NCBI GenBank assembly: GCA_007280905.1
Contig: QYQM01000008.1
Span: 1 to 64,000, forward strand
Direction of reading: 5' to 3'
Source of the DNA: Porphyromonadaceae bacterium
GTDB taxonomy: Bacteria > Bacteroidota > Bacteroidia > Bacteroidales > UBA12481
Length of the DNA: 64,000 bases
Positions 63,979-64,000 of this stretch are shown here, piece after piece. The notes under the pieces were generated by a model. The model saw only the letters and a program-made list of their open reading frames with translations, made no database searches and had not been told where the DNA came from. A program made the position numbers and the translations under genes. Within the stretch, counting starts at the first letter, position 1; each line of letters opens with the position of its first letter.

Positions 63979-64000
63979 ATGGAAAATTCAAGACCGAAAC
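63979..64000 (+). CDS. Start of next gene, probably NuoF-like, cut by the window end
   Basis: An ATG at 63979 opens a frame (MENSRPK) to the end of the window. Only seven codons are visible. NuoF-type subunits normally follow NuoE, so this is a positional guess. Confidence 0.35.

Overview
The window is a stretch of Bacteroidota chromosome, most likely from a Bacteroidales-like anaerobe. Supporting signs are a type IX secretion component (PorT), a lamin-tail protein with a type IX C-terminal sorting domain, a TamL lipoprotein, an S46 dipeptidyl-peptidase, paired 6-bladed beta-propeller lipoproteins, demethylmenaquinone methyltransferase, and promoters of the form TTTG-N19-TAnnTTTG. The species cannot be named from the sequence alone.

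The first ~25 kb is accessory and much rearranged. It opens with an IS91-type transposase (running off the left edge) preceded by a tyrosine recombinase and a hairpin end. Next comes a small cassette-like block: a DUF2971 protein, a GrpB-family protein, and a broken PIN toxin with an intact 52-residue partner ORF. A tungstate/molybdate ABC transporter (wtpABC) follows. After it lies a decaying drug-efflux locus: outer-membrane component reduced to a fragment, MFS pump with a central deletion, intact HlyD adaptor, and a TetR regulator without its DNA-binding half. Then comes an RND system with two different permeases around one adaptor. From 18.1 to 22.0 kb there is a beta-propeller gene facing a four-gene minus-strand unit. 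That unit encodes two related small secreted cysteine peptides, a membrane-anchored thioredoxin-like protein and a second propeller lipoprotein; it is the best candidate here for an undescribed system. A molybdenum-cofactor operon (moeA-moaA-moaC-mogA) ends the region. Short palindromic and CAAC-rich repeats sit between genes throughout these 25 kb and were not seen afterwards.

From 25 to 36.6 kb lie envelope and metabolic genes: the type IX cargo protein, a nitroreductase, a BamA/TamA-like outer membrane protein, SDR-menG-porT, an FAD-dependent oxidoreductase convergent with a SpoU methyltransferase, tamL and a class II aldolase.

From 36.6 to 52.3 kb lies the information-processing core: a ComEA-like protein, rpsU, xerC, hpf, four tRNAs (Thr, Tyr, Gly, Thr), tuf, tRNA-Trp, secE, nusG, rplKAJL, rpoB, rpoC and a DUF3467 gene, closed by a strong intrinsic terminator. 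From 52.3 kb to the end are etfBA with an acyl-CoA dehydrogenase, a tight DUF2520-KdsC-like-UbiA-Maf operon, a DPP11-like S46 peptidase, a membrane histidine kinase with a consensus promoter, and the start of a NuoE/NuoF-type NADH-oxidising module.
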